DNA of 57,315 nucleotides from Curtobacterium sp. MCBA15_001 (GTDB taxonomy: Bacteria; Actinomycetota; Actinomycetes; Actinomycetales; Microbacteriaceae), in assembly GCF_001864835.1 (NCBI RefSeq), contig NZ_MJGI01000007.1, positions 84,371-141,685 on the forward strand. Direction: 5' to 3'. Within the stretch, counting starts at the first letter, position 1; every line of letters starts with the position of its first letter. Made by a program: the position numbers and the translations under genes. The notes beneath the pieces were generated by a model. It was not told the origin of the DNA and did not search any database. It saw nothing but the letters and a program-made list of their open reading frames with translations. This document shows positions 1 to 8,870 of this stretch, one piece after another.

Positions 1-66
1 GGCGGGCTGCTGGCCGTACGGCTTCGGCTGCCCGTACGGGTCCTGCGGCGGGTTCTGGTCGGTCAC
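1..66 (-). CDS. DUF805 family protein, N-terminal fragment (cut by window edge)
   Basis: The reverse strand opens with a GTG at 64-66 and stays open to the window edge for 22 codons, starting MTDQNPPQDPYGQP. This matches the start of the DUF805 protein at 139-687 (MTDQYPQPNPYGQQ) almost residue for residue. The sequence upstream of the GTG, with its AGGGGG ribosome-binding site, is also similar, so the duplication includes the 5' region. Only the Pro/Gln/Gly/Tyr-rich cytoplasmic tail is visible. That the rest is a DUF805 membrane domain is inferred from the neighbour. Confidence 0.7.
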   Translation of the reverse strand, partial: MTDQNPPQDPYGQPKPYGQQPA

Positions 67-138
67 GGTTCCCCCTGGGGTCTGAGTGGTCGTCAGGGCG
101 ATTCAACCAGAACCCCGGTCGTCCGGATCGCGCGACCG

Positions 139-687
139 CTACCCCCGATCGGGACGGTCGAACCGCTGCCCCTCGGCGCGCGAGCCCTGGAGCGTCATGA
201 TGAACAGCACGATCCAGCCGATGAGGGGGATCACGCCGATGATCCACCACCAGCCGCTGTGCCCGGCATCGTGCAGGCGGCGCATGAGCAGCGCGATCGA
301 CGGCAGCAGGATCGCCAGCCCCCACAGGAAGGCCGGCAGCGTGGCGACGAAGTTGTCCGAACTGGCCCGGACACCGAAGTAGCCGGTGCTGGTCGAGGTC
401 ACGGTGGTGCCCGTCGCGCCCGCGAGGAGACCGTCGAGGATGTTCACGACGATGCTCGCCAGGAACGCCCAGAGGATCCACCACCAGAACTCGCTCCGGC
501 TCGCGCGGCCGTCGAAGCGGACGTACTTCTTCCAGAAGCGCCCGAAGGCCTTCGGGAACGAGATGCCGTACCAGGGTGCCCAGAGCGGAGGCTCTCCCCC
601 CTTGCCCACCGGCGCCGGCGAGCCGTACTGCGGCGCACCCCCGGGCTGCTGGCCGTACGGGTTCGGTTGCGGGTACTGATCGGTCAC
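139..687 (-). CDS. DUF805 domain membrane protein
   Basis: 182 residues with a GTG start, preceded by an AGGGGG ribosome-binding site. Residues 1-45 are a Pro/Gly/Gln/Tyr-rich tail. From about residue 50 the protein shows the DUF805 pattern: FDGRASRSEFWWW, then about four hydrophobic segments, including a MRRLHDAGHSGWWW loop and a final helix ending before a charged C-terminus. The function of DUF805 proteins is not known; they are small inner-membrane proteins. The gene immediately downstream on the same strand is a paralogue (1-66), so this is a tandem pair. A TTGACT hexamer about 40 bases before the start could be a -35 element. Confidence 0.88.
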   Translation of the reverse strand: MTDQYPQPNPYGQQPGGAPQYGSPAPVGKGGEPPLWAPWYGISFPKAFGRFWKKYVRFDGRASRSEFWWWILWAFLASIVVNILDGLLAGATGTTVTSTSTGYFGVRASSDNFVATLPAFLWGLAILLPSIALLMRRLHDAGHSGWWWIIGVIPLIGWIVLFIMTLQGSRAEGQRFDRPDRG

Positions 688-742
688 GGGTCCCCCTGGG
701 AGTCGAGTGGTGCTCGCTCCGAGTCAACCAGAAGCGCGCGTC

Positions 743-1675
743 TCAGGGCAGGAGTGCCAGCTTGCCGCCCGGGTGCCCCGACTCCAGCAGCTCCGCCGCC
801 TGCCGCGCCTCAGACAGAAGGAAGGTCCGTGCGACCGGCACCTGGAGCGCCCCGTCGGCCGCCAGGTCGATGAGCCGCTGTCGGACCGAGTCGCGGAACG
901 CCTTGCTCTCGGGCTGCGCTCCCCCGACCATCGGGACGCCCTCGGCCGCAGCGCGCCGCTGCGCCGCGATCGTCACGATGCGGCTGCGGTCGGCCACGAG
1001 CGCCAACGAGACGTCGACGGCCTCGTCGGTCCCGACGCAGTCGACGGCCACGTCGATCCCGCCCGGTGCGAGGTCACGCAGACGTGCCTCCAGGCCGTCG
1101 CCGTAGGCGATCCACTCGCCGCCGAAGCGGCGCACGGTCTCCGCGCTGCCTGCCGACGCCGTCCCGATCACGCGCGCGCCGACCAGGCGGAGCTGTTGCA
1201 GCACGCTCACACCGACCGCCCCGGAAGCGCCGTGCACCAGCACGGTGTCCCGTCCGGAGGCCCGGGTCACGCGGATCACGTCGGCGGCGGTCGTGCCCGC
1301 CAGCAGCAGGTTCGCCGCCTCGGGGAACCCGAGCGACGCCGGCTTGGCGAACACGTCCGCGGCCGGCACGGTCAGCTCCTCGGTCCAGCCGCCCTGCACC
1401 CGGAACGCGAGGACCGCGTCACCGACGGAACCGCCGCCCGACGCGATGGTCGTGTCGGGCCCGATCGCGCTGATCACGCCGGCCACCTCGTACCCGATGG
1501 CGATCGGGTACGCGTCCGCGTCGGCGGCCCGCGTGTGCTTGGTGTCGGCAGGGTTCATCCCGGCGGCACGCACCGCGATCGTGACCTCGCCGGGCCCGGG
1601 CGCCGGCACGTCCACGTCGACGGACTCCAGGACCTCGCTGCCACCGGGACGGGGTGCCACCCACTGCTTCGTCAT
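743..1675 (-). CDS. Zinc-independent alcohol dehydrogenase / quinone oxidoreductase (MDR superfamily)
   Basis: 310 residues. An N-terminal GroES-like domain (about 1-115) is followed by a Rossmann domain with the NADPH-binding stretch HGASGAVGVS near residues 148-157. The cysteines of zinc-dependent alcohol dehydrogenases are absent, so it belongs with the NADPH:quinone oxidoreductase or enoyl-reductase branch; the substrate is unknown. Start: an upstream in-frame extension exists, but it runs through the divergent lipid kinase gene. The ATG at 1673-1675 lies exactly 7 bases after a TAGCGT hexamer, which fits a leaderless transcript. It is divergent from the lipid kinase gene with only 39 bases between the start codons. 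Confidence 0.87.
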   Translation of the reverse strand: MTKQWVAPRPGGSEVLESVDVDVPAPGPGEVTIAVRAAGMNPADTKHTRAADADAYPIAIGYEVAGVISAIGPDTTIASGGGSVGDAVLAFRVQGGWTEELTVPAADVFAKPASLGFPEAANLLLAGTTAADVIRVTRASGRDTVLVHGASGAVGVSVLQQLRLVGARVIGTASAGSAETVRRFGGEWIAYGDGLEARLRDLAPGGIDVAVDCVGTDEAVDVSLALVADRSRIVTIAAQRRAAAEGVPMVGGAQPESKAFRDSVRQRLIDLAADGALQVPVARTFLLSEARQAAELLESGHPGGKLALLP

Positions 1676-1682
1676 GCACCGG

Positions 1683-1707
1683 ACGCTACGCCTCGACGCA
1701 GTACTGT
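1683..1707. promoter_or_regulatory. Back-to-back leaderless -10 elements
   Basis: The 39-base gap between two divergent genes holds TAGCGT (minus strand, 1683-1688) and TACTGT (plus strand, 1702-1707). Each lies exactly 7 bases from the start codon it would serve (ATG at 1675 and GTG at 1715), leaving no room for a leader or ribosome-binding site. No clear -35 elements are visible; each would lie inside the opposite gene. Confidence 0.65.
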
Positions 1708-1714
1708 CGGCTGC

Positions 1715-2707
1715 GTGCCGTCCCCCGAGCGCTCCCCCGACCCGACCGCCCTCGGCACGCCGTTCGCCGCCGTCGTCGTGAACCCGTCCGGCATCGACGT
1801 CCGGGTGCTCCGGGCGGCCGTGACCACCGAGCAGGAGTCGTCCGGCTGGGCCGACACCCGCTGGTTCGAGACCGACCGTGACGACGACGGTCGGGCCGCG
1901 GCGCGGGCAGCCGGCGCCAGTGGCGCCGCCGTGGTGCTCGTCGCCGGTGGTGACGGGACGCTCCGGGTCGCCGCCGAGGAACTGCACGAGACCGGCATCC
2001 CGATCGCGCTCGTCCCGACCGGCACCGGGAACCTGTACGCCCGGAACCTCGGGCTGCGCCTGAACGACGTGACCGGTGCCGTCCGACGGGCCTTCCACGG
2101 CACGGACCGCCCGGTCGACATCGCCTTCGCCGACCTCACCACCGCCGAGGGTGTCACCACCCGCCACGCGTTCCTGGTGATGGCGGGCATCGGGCTCGAC
2201 GCGAGCATGGCCGCGAACACGAACGCCCGGGCCAAGAAGTGGTTCGGCTGGGTCGCCTACTCGGACCCGATCGCCCGGTCGGTCATCGGGAACCGACGCA
2301 TCGAGCTGCGGTACCGCCTGGACGACGCCCCGGAACGGAGCATGCGCGCCCACACCGTCATCGTCGGCAACTGCGGGACGCTCACGGCCGGGGTGCTCCT
2401 GTTGCCGGCTGCCCGGCCCGACGACGGCGTCCTGGACGCGGTGGCGTTCCGCCCGGACGGGGCGCTCGGCTGGACCAAGGTCGGGTACGGACTGTCGATG
2501 AACCGCTTCCACCACCGGACCCGCTTCGGCCGGCTGCTCGCCTGGTTCCTGCCGAAGTCCCGCGCGCTCGGCTACACGACCGCCCGGCGACTCCAGGTGA
2601 CGCTCGACGAACCGCAGCAGGTACAGCTCGACGGTGACCCGTTCGGCACGGTCGTCGGGACGGTGCTCACCGTCCGCCACGGCGGCCTGACACTGCGCGG
2701 CGCATGA
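1715..2707 (+). CDS. Diacylglycerol kinase catalytic-domain protein (lipid kinase)
   Basis: 330 residues. The family nucleotide-binding motif GGDGT is at about residues 78-82, followed by the PTGTGN segment near residue 100 that is typical of DagK/YegS/sphingosine kinase-like enzymes. The C-terminal half is the beta-sandwich domain ending in a QLDGDPFGT-type stretch. Such enzymes phosphorylate diacylglycerol or related lipids at the membrane; the exact substrate cannot be told. GTG at 1715 is chosen because it sits 7 bases after TACTGT and aligns with the start of homology; a longer in-frame extension overlaps the divergent gene. A palindromic terminator follows the stop. Confidence 0.9.
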   Translation: MPSPERSPDPTALGTPFAAVVVNPSGIDVRVLRAAVTTEQESSGWADTRWFETDRDDDGRAAARAAGASGAAVVLVAGGDGTLRVAAEELHETGIPIALVPTGTGNLYARNLGLRLNDVTGAVRRAFHGTDRPVDIAFADLTTAEGVTTRHAFLVMAGIGLDASMAANTNARAKKWFGWVAYSDPIARSVIGNRRIELRYRLDDAPERSMRAHTVIVGNCGTLTAGVLLLPAARPDDGVLDAVAFRPDGALGWTKVGYGLSMNRFHHRTRFGRLLAWFLPKSRALGYTTARRLQVTLDEPQQVQLDGDPFGTVVGTVLTVRHGGLTLRGA

Positions 2708-2709
2708 CG

Positions 2710-2741
2710 GGAGGCCCGGTGCCAGCTGGCACCGGGCCTCC
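2710..2741. terminator. Perfect 32-bp palindrome between convergent genes (family A terminator)
   Basis: GGAGGCCCGGTGCCAG is followed directly by its exact reverse complement, giving a 16-bp stem. It lies 3 bases after the lipid kinase stop and 19 bases from the mtlD stop on the other strand, so it could end both transcripts. There is no T-tract. Variants recur at 9173, 15312, 22921, 46495 and 53326. Confidence 0.75.
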
Positions 2742-2760
2742 AGTCAGTCACGTGGTGACG

Positions 2761-3924
2761 CTACGAGCGCGCGGACCGCACCCGGTCGGTGAGCGCAGCG
2801 TGCAGCGGGTGCTGTGCGTCGAGGCCGGTGATCTCGGTCGCGACGTCGGCGTCGCTCCGCTCCGAGGTCAGCAGCGCCTGCAGTTCCACGCTCTGCTCGT
2901 CGTCCGGGACGTCGAAGCGCAGCGCCGCGCCCATGGCGTCGAGCAGGGCGACCGGTTCGGTCCCGTCCTCGGCCAGCGCGGCCGCGGGCGAGACGAAGCG
3001 CTCGTCACGCGACAGCTTGCGGAGCGGCTGCCGGCCCACGCGGGTCACCGTGTCGGGCAGGTGCACGTTCTCGAACCGGGCGATGATCGCCTGGACGTAC
3101 GCACGGTGCACCTCGGGGTCCAGCTCGTGCCGACGGACCAGCAGGTCGCTCGTCTCGGCGAGCACCGACTCGAGCTCGGACCGGACCGCGGGGATCGCGA
3201 TCGCGTCGGAGATCTTGTCCGCCCCCGCGAGGAACCCGTGGTACGCAACCGTGGCGTGTCCGGTGTTGACCGTGAAGAGCTTGCGCTCGATCGATGCGGC
3301 CAGCCCGTCGACGTAGTGCGCGCCGGGGATCTCCGGCTCGTTGCCGCCGAACGGGGTGCGGTCGATGGCCCACTCGAAGTAGGTCTCGACGGTGACGTCG
3401 AGCCCGCCGTCCGCGGCCTGGGCCGGGACGATGCGGTCGACCGCCGTGTTCGCGAAGACCGCGGTGGCGAGCGCCCGGTCGCGCACGTCGCTCGGCAGGG
3501 CGTCGACGATGAACTCGCGCAGCCGGTCGGTCGCGTTGAGGGCGTTCTCGCAGGCCATCACGGCGATCGGGGCGGCCGACGGGTCGCGCTGCTGGAGCGC
3601 CTTCGCGATGACCGGCGCGATGAACTTCAGGACGTTCGGCCCGACGGCGCAGGTGACGACCTCAGCGGTCGCGATCGCGTCGACGACGGCCTGCTCGTCC
3701 TGGGCGCTGTTGAGCGCGCGGAACCCGGTGACCTCGTGGTCCTGGGCACCAGCGCCGACCTCGTGCACGGTGTACGAATCGGCGGCGGCCAGCGCGTCGA
3801 TGAGCGGGGCGGCGACGTCGGCGAAGACGACCTCGTAGCCGGCCTGGTGCAGCAGGAGTCCGACGAAACCGCGGCCGATGTTGCCGGCGCCGAAGTGGAC
3901 GGCGGTGCGGTGCGCGGAGCTCAC
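2761..3924 (-). CDS. mtlD: Mannitol-1-phosphate 5-dehydrogenase
   Basis: 387 residues, the usual size for the family. The N-terminus has the NAD-binding motif GAGNIGRG (about 12-19). The segment [10 protein letters not shown] followed by AYHGFLAG is the conserved catalytic region of the polyol-specific long-chain dehydrogenases. The enzyme oxidises mannitol-1-phosphate, the product of mannitol PTS uptake, to fructose-6-phosphate in the cytoplasm. Its GTG start overlaps the stop of the EIIA gene (GTGA, 3921-3924), so the two are translationally coupled. It is the last gene of the ptsI-mtlA-mtlF-mtlD set and ends at the palindromic terminator. Confidence 0.96.
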   Translation of the reverse strand: MSSAHRTAVHFGAGNIGRGFVGLLLHQAGYEVVFADVAAPLIDALAAADSYTVHEVGAGAQDHEVTGFRALNSAQDEQAVVDAIATAEVVTCAVGPNVLKFIAPVIAKALQQRDPSAAPIAVMACENALNATDRLREFIVDALPSDVRDRALATAVFANTAVDRIVPAQAADGGLDVTVETYFEWAIDRTPFGGNEPEIPGAHYVDGLAASIERKLFTVNTGHATVAYHGFLAGADKISDAIAIPAVRSELESVLAETSDLLVRRHELDPEVHRAYVQAIIARFENVHLPDTVTRVGRQPLRKLSRDERFVSPAAALAEDGTEPVALLDAMGAALRFDVPDDEQSVELQALLTSERSDADVATEITGLDAQHPLHAALTDRVRSARS

Positions 3925-4358
3925 TCGTTGACCTCGCCCAGGATCGCCAGGATGCTCGCGGTGTCCGGCGCCTCGGTCAGCTTGGCGACCTCGTCCTCGT
4001 CGGAGAACACGATCGCGATCTTGGACAGGATGTCGAGGTGCTCGTTGTTGACGCCGGCGATGCCGACGACGAAGCGGACCTCGTTGCCGTCCCAGTCGAT
4101 CGGCGACGCGTAGCGGATGAACGACAGGGCCGAGGACTTGATGGCGTCCTTGGCGTCGTTGGTGCCGTGCGGGATCGCGAGGAAGTTGCCCATGTACGTC
4201 GAGACGCTCTTCTCACGCTCGAGCATCGCCGGGTAGTACTCGGCCGTGACCGCGCCCGCCGCCTCGAGGATCTCGGCGGCCTCCTTCATCGCCTCCGACT
4301 TGGTCGGGGCGGTGTCCTCGGTGTGGATCCGGATCTGGCTCTCCTGCAGGACGGGCAT
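3921..4358 (-). CDS. mtlF: PTS mannitol-specific EIIA component
   Basis: 145 residues, a stand-alone EIIA of the mannitol/fructose family. The phosphorylated histidine lies in IPHGT, within a family-typical stretch ([12 protein letters not shown]). It takes phosphate from HPr and passes it to the IIB domain of the EIICB protein encoded just upstream. It overlaps mtlD by 4 bases. The 104-base gap to mtlA contains a strong hairpin (4419-4448), so its expression relative to mtlA may be reduced or adjusted. The ribosome-binding site AAGGAG lies just before the ATG. Confidence 0.95.
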   Translation of the reverse strand: MPVLQESQIRIHTEDTAPTKSEAMKEAAEILEAAGAVTAEYYPAMLEREKSVSTYMGNFLAIPHGTNDAKDAIKSSALSFIRYASPIDWDGNEVRFVVGIAGVNNEHLDILSKIAIVFSDEDEVAKLTEAPDTASILAILGEVNE

Positions 4359-4418
4359 GCGGTGTTCTCCTTGCTTCGTTGTCGTGCACGTCGTGGACGT
4401 GTGCGTCCGGGACGTGGT

Positions 4419-4448
4419 GGAGGGGACGGGCCGTGGCCCGTCCCCTCC
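4419..4448. terminator. Intra-operon hairpin between mtlA and mtlF
   Basis: GGAGGGGACGGGCC, a GT loop, then the exact reverse complement: a 14-bp stem of almost only G-C pairs. It begins 15 bases after the mtlA stop on the minus strand and about 60 bases before the mtlF start. There is no T-tract. It could be a partial terminator or a 3'-end stabiliser of the mtlA message. Confidence 0.65.
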
Positions 4449-4462
4449 GATACTGCACTTGC

Positions 4463-5998
4463 TTACTGGTTCTTGAGCTGCTCGACGACCTGGTCGTACT
4501 GCGGCGCGTTCATGAAGTTGCCGACCGACACGTGCTGCGCGTTCGGGTTCTTCTGCTTGGCGCGGTCGGTGAGCTCCTCCTGCGTGATGATGAGGTCCTC
4601 GGTGCCGTCGAGGTTCGCGATCGCCTTGTTGACGACCGTCACGCCCTCGATGCCAGCCTTCTTGACCTTGTTGCGCAGGACACTGGCGCCCATCGCGCTC
4701 GATCCCATGCCGGCGTCGCAGGCGAACACGACGTGCTCGACCCGGGTCGCCGTCGCGGTGCCGGTACCGACGCCACCGAAGGCGGCCTCGGTCTCCTCGT
4801 CGGTGCGGGGGGCGGTGTTGCCCAGGAGCCCGGCGGTCGCGGCGTTGACGTCGCGGCCCTTGTTCGCCTGGAGCTTGGCCATCGCGGCGGTCATGTCGCC
4901 ACCGCCGTTCGCCAGGTCACGCTTGCGGCTCGCCAGGAGGAAGAACGACGCCACCGCGAAGGTCACACCGGCCGACAGGATGACGGACAGGATGACGCCG
5001 ACGTAGCTGTCACGGGAGGTGTTGAACAGGACCGCGAGGATCGATCCCGGAGACGCCGGGGCGGTCAGACCGGAGTTGAAGATCACGTTGGTCAGGACGC
5101 CCGTGCCACCGCCGAGGATGACGGCGATGAACAGGACCGGCTTCTGCAGCACGTACGGGAAGTAGATCTCGTGGATGCCACCGAAGAACTGGATGATGAT
5201 CGCGCCGGGGGCGGTCGAGCGGGCGATGCCGACACCGAAGAAGGTGAAGGCGAGCAGGATGCCCAGGCCGGGGCCGGGGTTCGCCTCGAGCAGGAACAGG
5301 ATGCTCTTGCCGGACTCCTTGACCTGCTGTGCGCCGAGCTGGTCTAGCACACCGTGGTTGATGGCGTTGTTGAGGAAGAACACCTTCGCCGGCTCGATGA
5401 AGACGCTCGCGAGGGGCAGCAGGGAGTGGTTGATCAGGAACTCCACGGCGGACCCGAGCGCGAGGGCGATGCCCGTGAAGAGCTTGGAGAGCCAGAAGAA
5501 CCCGGCCATGAACAACCCGAACCCGAGGATGCCCGCGGCGTAGTTGTTCACGAGCATCTCAAAGCCCGGCTTGATCTTGCCGTCCCACAGACGGTCGACC
5601 TGCTTGATGATGTACGCGCCGAGCGGGCCGCAGATCATGGCACCGAGGATCATGGTCGTGTCCGAACCCAGGATCACACCCATGGCGAAGATCGAGCCGA
5701 CGACCGCACCGCGGATGTCGTAGACCATCCGGCCGCCCTGGATCGCGATCGCGAGCGGGATGAGGTAGGTCAGGATCGGACCGACGACGCCGACGACGCT
5801 GCCGTCCTTCGACCCGCCGAGGGCGGCGACCGGCGTCCACCCGGTGGGGATGAAGAACGCGGTGATGATGCCCCACGCGATGAAGATCGCGATGTTCGGC
5901 ATGACCATGCCGGACAGGAACGTGCCGAACTTCTGGACGCGGACACGCCCCTGCCCCCGCGCGGGGGCGCCTTGCGATGCAACGGACGACGTTGTCAT
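4463..5998 (-). CDS. mtlA: PTS mannitol transporter EIICB
   Basis: 511 residues. The membrane IIC domain fills about residues 20-345, with multiple hydrophobic segments and conserved family stretches such as GGIHEIYFPYVL. A linker of about 70 residues follows, then a IIB domain near residues 420-511 with the phosphorylated cysteine in FACDAGMGSSAMGA. There is no fused IIA domain; that is the separate downstream mtlF. The protein imports mannitol and phosphorylates it to mannitol-1-phosphate. It lies 63 bases after ptsI and is very likely in the same operon. Confidence 0.96.
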   Translation of the reverse strand: MTTSSVASQGAPARGQGRVRVQKFGTFLSGMVMPNIAIFIAWGIITAFFIPTGWTPVAALGGSKDGSVVGVVGPILTYLIPLAIAIQGGRMVYDIRGAVVGSIFAMGVILGSDTTMILGAMICGPLGAYIIKQVDRLWDGKIKPGFEMLVNNYAAGILGFGLFMAGFFWLSKLFTGIALALGSAVEFLINHSLLPLASVFIEPAKVFFLNNAINHGVLDQLGAQQVKESGKSILFLLEANPGPGLGILLAFTFFGVGIARSTAPGAIIIQFFGGIHEIYFPYVLQKPVLFIAVILGGGTGVLTNVIFNSGLTAPASPGSILAVLFNTSRDSYVGVILSVILSAGVTFAVASFFLLASRKRDLANGGGDMTAAMAKLQANKGRDVNAATAGLLGNTAPRTDEETEAAFGGVGTGTATATRVEHVVFACDAGMGSSAMGASVLRNKVKKAGIEGVTVVNKAIANLDGTEDLIITQEELTDRAKQKNPNAQHVSVGNFMNAPQYDQVVEQLKNQ

Positions 5999-6061
5999 GT
6001 GCGGTGACTTTCTGTGTGGTGGAACTGCTGCGTGGAGGGTGTGACGGGTGTGGAGCGCGGG

Positions 6062-7717
6062 CTAGACGGCGTGCGCGGCCGCAGCGGCGGACTTGGCAGC
6101 CGCCGCCGTGGACGCGGCGAGTGCCGCCCGGGCCATCTCGCGGGCCTGTTCGAGCGTGTGCTTGCCGAGCTCGGCGCGCACGTCGGCCAGGGCCGCGGGG
6201 GTCATGGAGAGGGTCGTGGCGCCGAGGCCGACCAGGACGACGGCGAGCAGCGGGTCGGCCGCGGCCTCGCCGCAGATCCCGACGCCTTTGCCGGCGTCCG
6301 CACCGGCGCTGCCGAGCTGCGCGACCAGGCGCAGGACGGCAGGGTGCCACGGGTCCTGGTAGGACGCGACGGTGCCGAGCATCCGGTCGGCGGCCATCGT
6401 GTACTGGGTCAGGTCGTTCGTGCCGATCGACACGAAGTCGGCGGACTGCAGGACCTGCTCGGCCATCAACGCGAGCGAGGGGACCTCGGCCATCACGCCG
6501 GCGGTGCGGATGCCGAGCTCGCGGGCCAGGTCGACGAAGTACTCGGTCTCCTCGGCGTCGGCGACCATCGGGGCCATCACCCAGAGGTCGGCCTCGGTCT
6601 CGGCGTCGGCCTGTGCGAGCGCGGTGAGCTGGTCGCGGAGCACCTCGGGGTGGTTCCGGAGTGCACGGAGACCGCGACGGCCGAGCGCCGGGTTCTCCTC
6701 GTCCTTGTCGGTGAGGAACGGCAGCGGCTTGTCGGCACCGGCGTCGAGCGCACGGACGACGACCTTCTTGCCCGGGAACGCGGTGAGGAGCTGCCTGTAG
6801 GACTCCTGCTGCTCCGCGACGGTCGGCGCCTTCGGCGAGTCGAGGAAGAGGAACTCGGTGCGGAAGAGCCCCACGCCCTCCGCACCGAGAGCGACGGCAC
6901 CGGCGGCGTCGGCGGGGCTGCCGAGGTTCGCCAGGAGCGGCACGGTGTGGCCGTCCGACAGCGCACCGGCGGTGAGCGGTGCGGCTGCGGCGGCCAGGCG
7001 GTCGGCGATGCGCTGGTCGACGTCGGCGACCAGGTCGGCCGAGGGGTCGGTCACGACGGTGCCGGCGGCGGCGTCGACGACGACGTGGGTGCCGTCGGAC
7101 AGGTCGTCCGCACCGGTCACGCCGACGATCGCGGTGATGCCCTTGGCACGGGCGAGGATCGCGGTGTGCGAGGTCGGGCCGCCGTCGCGGGTGACGAGTG
7201 CGAGCACCTTGTCGAGGTCGAGGAGCGCGGTGTCCGCCGGGGCGAGGTCGCGGGCGACGAGCACGAAGGGCGTGTCCGACTCGGGCACACCGGGTGCGTG
7301 CACGCCGCGGAGCTTGGCGATGATGCGCTGGGCGACGTCGTCGAGGTCGGCCGCACGCTCCCCCATGTAGCCGCCCATCGAGACGAGCAGGTCGCGGAAC
7401 TGCGCGAACGCCTCGTACACCGCGCGCTCGGGGTTGGTGCCGCCGTCGATGCGGGCGTGCACGTCGTCGAGCAGCGTCGGGTCCTGCGCCATGAGGGCCT
7501 GCGCCTCGAGCACGGCCTGGGCGTCGCCGCCGGCGAGCTGTCCGCGCTTGTTGAGGTCCTCGGCGACCGCGGCGAGCGCGGCGTGCACGGCCTGCTTCGC
7601 GTCGTCCGCCGATCCCTCGAGTGCCGCCGTCGACGGTTCGCCGAGCGGGTCCGCCATCCGGAGCACGGGGCCGTGGGCGACGCCACGGCCGACGCCGGTT
7701 CCGAGCAGTTCGGGCAT
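6062..7717 (-). CDS. ptsI: PTS enzyme I (phosphoenolpyruvate-protein phosphotransferase)
   Basis: 551 residues. The phosphohistidine lies in GGPTSHTAILA. The PEP-binding domain shows LFRTEFLFLD, DAGADKPLP and FVSIGTNDLTQYTMAADR, and the catalytic cysteine is in GICGEAAADP near the C-terminus. It transfers phosphate from PEP to HPr (encoded at 8871). An in-frame extension to 7957 exists, but the ATG at 7717 has an AAGGAG ribosome-binding site 7-8 bases upstream and matches the normal start of the family. The C-terminus ends in an alanine-rich tail. It is the first gene of the mannitol operon and diverges from the DeoR regulator. Confidence 0.95.
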   Translation of the reverse strand: MPELLGTGVGRGVAHGPVLRMADPLGEPSTAALEGSADDAKQAVHAALAAVAEDLNKRGQLAGGDAQAVLEAQALMAQDPTLLDDVHARIDGGTNPERAVYEAFAQFRDLLVSMGGYMGERAADLDDVAQRIIAKLRGVHAPGVPESDTPFVLVARDLAPADTALLDLDKVLALVTRDGGPTSHTAILARAKGITAIVGVTGADDLSDGTHVVVDAAAGTVVTDPSADLVADVDQRIADRLAAAAAPLTAGALSDGHTVPLLANLGSPADAAGAVALGAEGVGLFRTEFLFLDSPKAPTVAEQQESYRQLLTAFPGKKVVVRALDAGADKPLPFLTDKDEENPALGRRGLRALRNHPEVLRDQLTALAQADAETEADLWVMAPMVADAEETEYFVDLARELGIRTAGVMAEVPSLALMAEQVLQSADFVSIGTNDLTQYTMAADRMLGTVASYQDPWHPAVLRLVAQLGSAGADAGKGVGICGEAAADPLLAVVLVGLGATTLSMTPAALADVRAELGKHTLEQAREMARAALAASTAAAAKSAAAAAHAV

Positions 7718-7853
7718 TCGAGACTCCTTCATCTCACGTGCGGGGCGGTGGGCCGGCAGCGGTGGGGCAGGTGGGGCAGATGCGGTGTTCCCGGTGTGCC
7801 CGCGGGTGACGGAGCACACCGCCGAACGGACCACGCCCGTGCGGCTTGGCAGC

Positions 7854-7935
7854 ACCATACATCGATCAGCGTTGACAAACAAACACATCCGGGGATAAAA
7901 ATGCAGAAACAGATGCCCGTTTGCGTCTGGAGGAT
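7854..7935. promoter_or_regulatory. Divergent control region between ptsI and the DeoR regulator
   Basis: This is the most AT-rich stretch of the window. Plus strand: TTGACA at 7872-7877 with an AT-rich -10 (ATAAAA, 7895-7900) at 17 bases, facing the regulator. Minus strand: TTGTTT, 17 bases, then TATGGT (7854-7859), facing ptsI. The two promoters overlap. TTTG-type repeats cluster here (on the minus strand TGTTTGTTTG, and CAAACG followed by TGTTTC near 7905-7930) and are reasonable operators for a DeoR-family repressor. The exact sites are inference. The rest of the 293-base spacer (7718-8010) shows nothing else I recognise. Confidence 0.6.
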
Positions 7936-8010
7936 GAACCGGTCCGGCGCGTTCCATCGTGATCGTGCCCGGTCATGTCCGTTCCGATCCGAACCCGACA
8001 ACGAGGTCCG

Positions 8011-8781
8011 ATGTACGCACCAGAGCGCCACCAGCGCATCGTCGAACAGGCGCGCGCGCACGGCCGGGTCGACGTGAAGGACCTCGCCGAGCTGCTCGCG
8101 GTCACCCCGGAGACGATCCGCCGCGACCTCACGTCGCTCGAGCGTCGCGGCCTCGTGCGGCGGGCGCACGGCGGCGCGATCCCCGTCGAGCGCATCACCC
8201 TGCACCCGGGCGTCGGGGACCGGGGCGGGATCAACCAGGCCGAGAAGATGGTCATGGCCGAGGCCGCGCTCGAGGAGCTCCCGGAGAACGGCTCGGTGAT
8301 GATCGACGCCGGCACCTCGACGATCTGCCTGGCCGAGATGCTGCCGACCGACCGGGGGCTGACGGTCGTCACGCACTCGCTCCCCGTCGCGATGGCCGTG
8401 GCCAACCGCGCGGGCATCGACCTGCACCTGCTCGGCGGCAACATCCGGAGCGACTCGCTCGCGGGCGTCGGCACGTGGACGCACCAGCTCATCGGGATGG
8501 TCAGCGTCGACGTGGCGTTCATCAGCATCAACGGCATCACTCCCGAGCGCGGCCTGACGACGCACAACATGGCCGAGGCCGCCGTGAAGTCCGCGATGAT
8601 CAAGGCCGCCCGCCGGAGCATCCTGCTGGCCGACCACACCAAGTTCGGGCGCGAGGAGTTCGGCCGCGTCGCCCCGCTCGCCGCCATCGACACGATCATC
8701 ACCGATCCCGGGGTCAACCTCGACCTGGTCCGCGAGGTCGAGGCCGCCGGCACCGAGGTCTTCTGGCCCGGACGCACCTGA
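8011..8781 (+). CDS. DeoR-family transcriptional regulator of the mannitol PTS
   Basis: 256 residues. The N-terminal winged helix (about 1-57) has the DeoR signature with ERHQRIVEQ, TPETIRRDL and RRAHGG. The rest is the sugar-phosphate sensor (DeoRC) domain with GTSTICLAEML, THSLPVA and LLADHTKFG. Such proteins usually repress PTS genes until a sugar phosphate binds; the divergent position makes the mannitol operon the likely target. ATG at 8011 is preferred over an upstream GTG at 7975 because homology starts there and a GAGG motif precedes it. Its last codons lie in an 18-bp tandem repeat. Confidence 0.9.
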   Translation: MYAPERHQRIVEQARAHGRVDVKDLAELLAVTPETIRRDLTSLERRGLVRRAHGGAIPVERITLHPGVGDRGGINQAEKMVMAEAALEELPENGSVMIDAGTSTICLAEMLPTDRGLTVVTHSLPVAMAVANRAGIDLHLLGGNIRSDSLAGVGTWTHQLIGMVSVDVAFISINGITPERGLTTHNMAEAAVKSAMIKAARRSILLADHTKFGREEFGRVAPLAAIDTIITDPGVNLDLVREVEAAGTEVFWPGRT

Positions 8782-8803
8782 CCGGCCGGACGCACCTGAC
8801 CGG
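8768..8803. repeat. 18-bp tandem repeat over the deoR stop codon
   Basis: Two exact copies of CCGGACGCACCTGACCGG (8768-8785 and 8786-8803). The first holds the TGA stop of the regulator and the second a duplicated, unused TGA. Confidence 0.9.
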
Positions 8804-8870
8804 CACCCCGGTCCCATCCACCGCGCGCTCGCTACCATGAGCGCTCCACCCATCGACGAGGAGTCCATCG

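Noticed and set aside
743..2680. 645-residue minus-strand open frame covering the oxidoreductase and the antisense of the lipid kinase
   Set aside because: The upstream 335 residues are the complement of the lipid kinase gene with no domain; a leaderless promoter and the family start mark 1675 as the true beginning.
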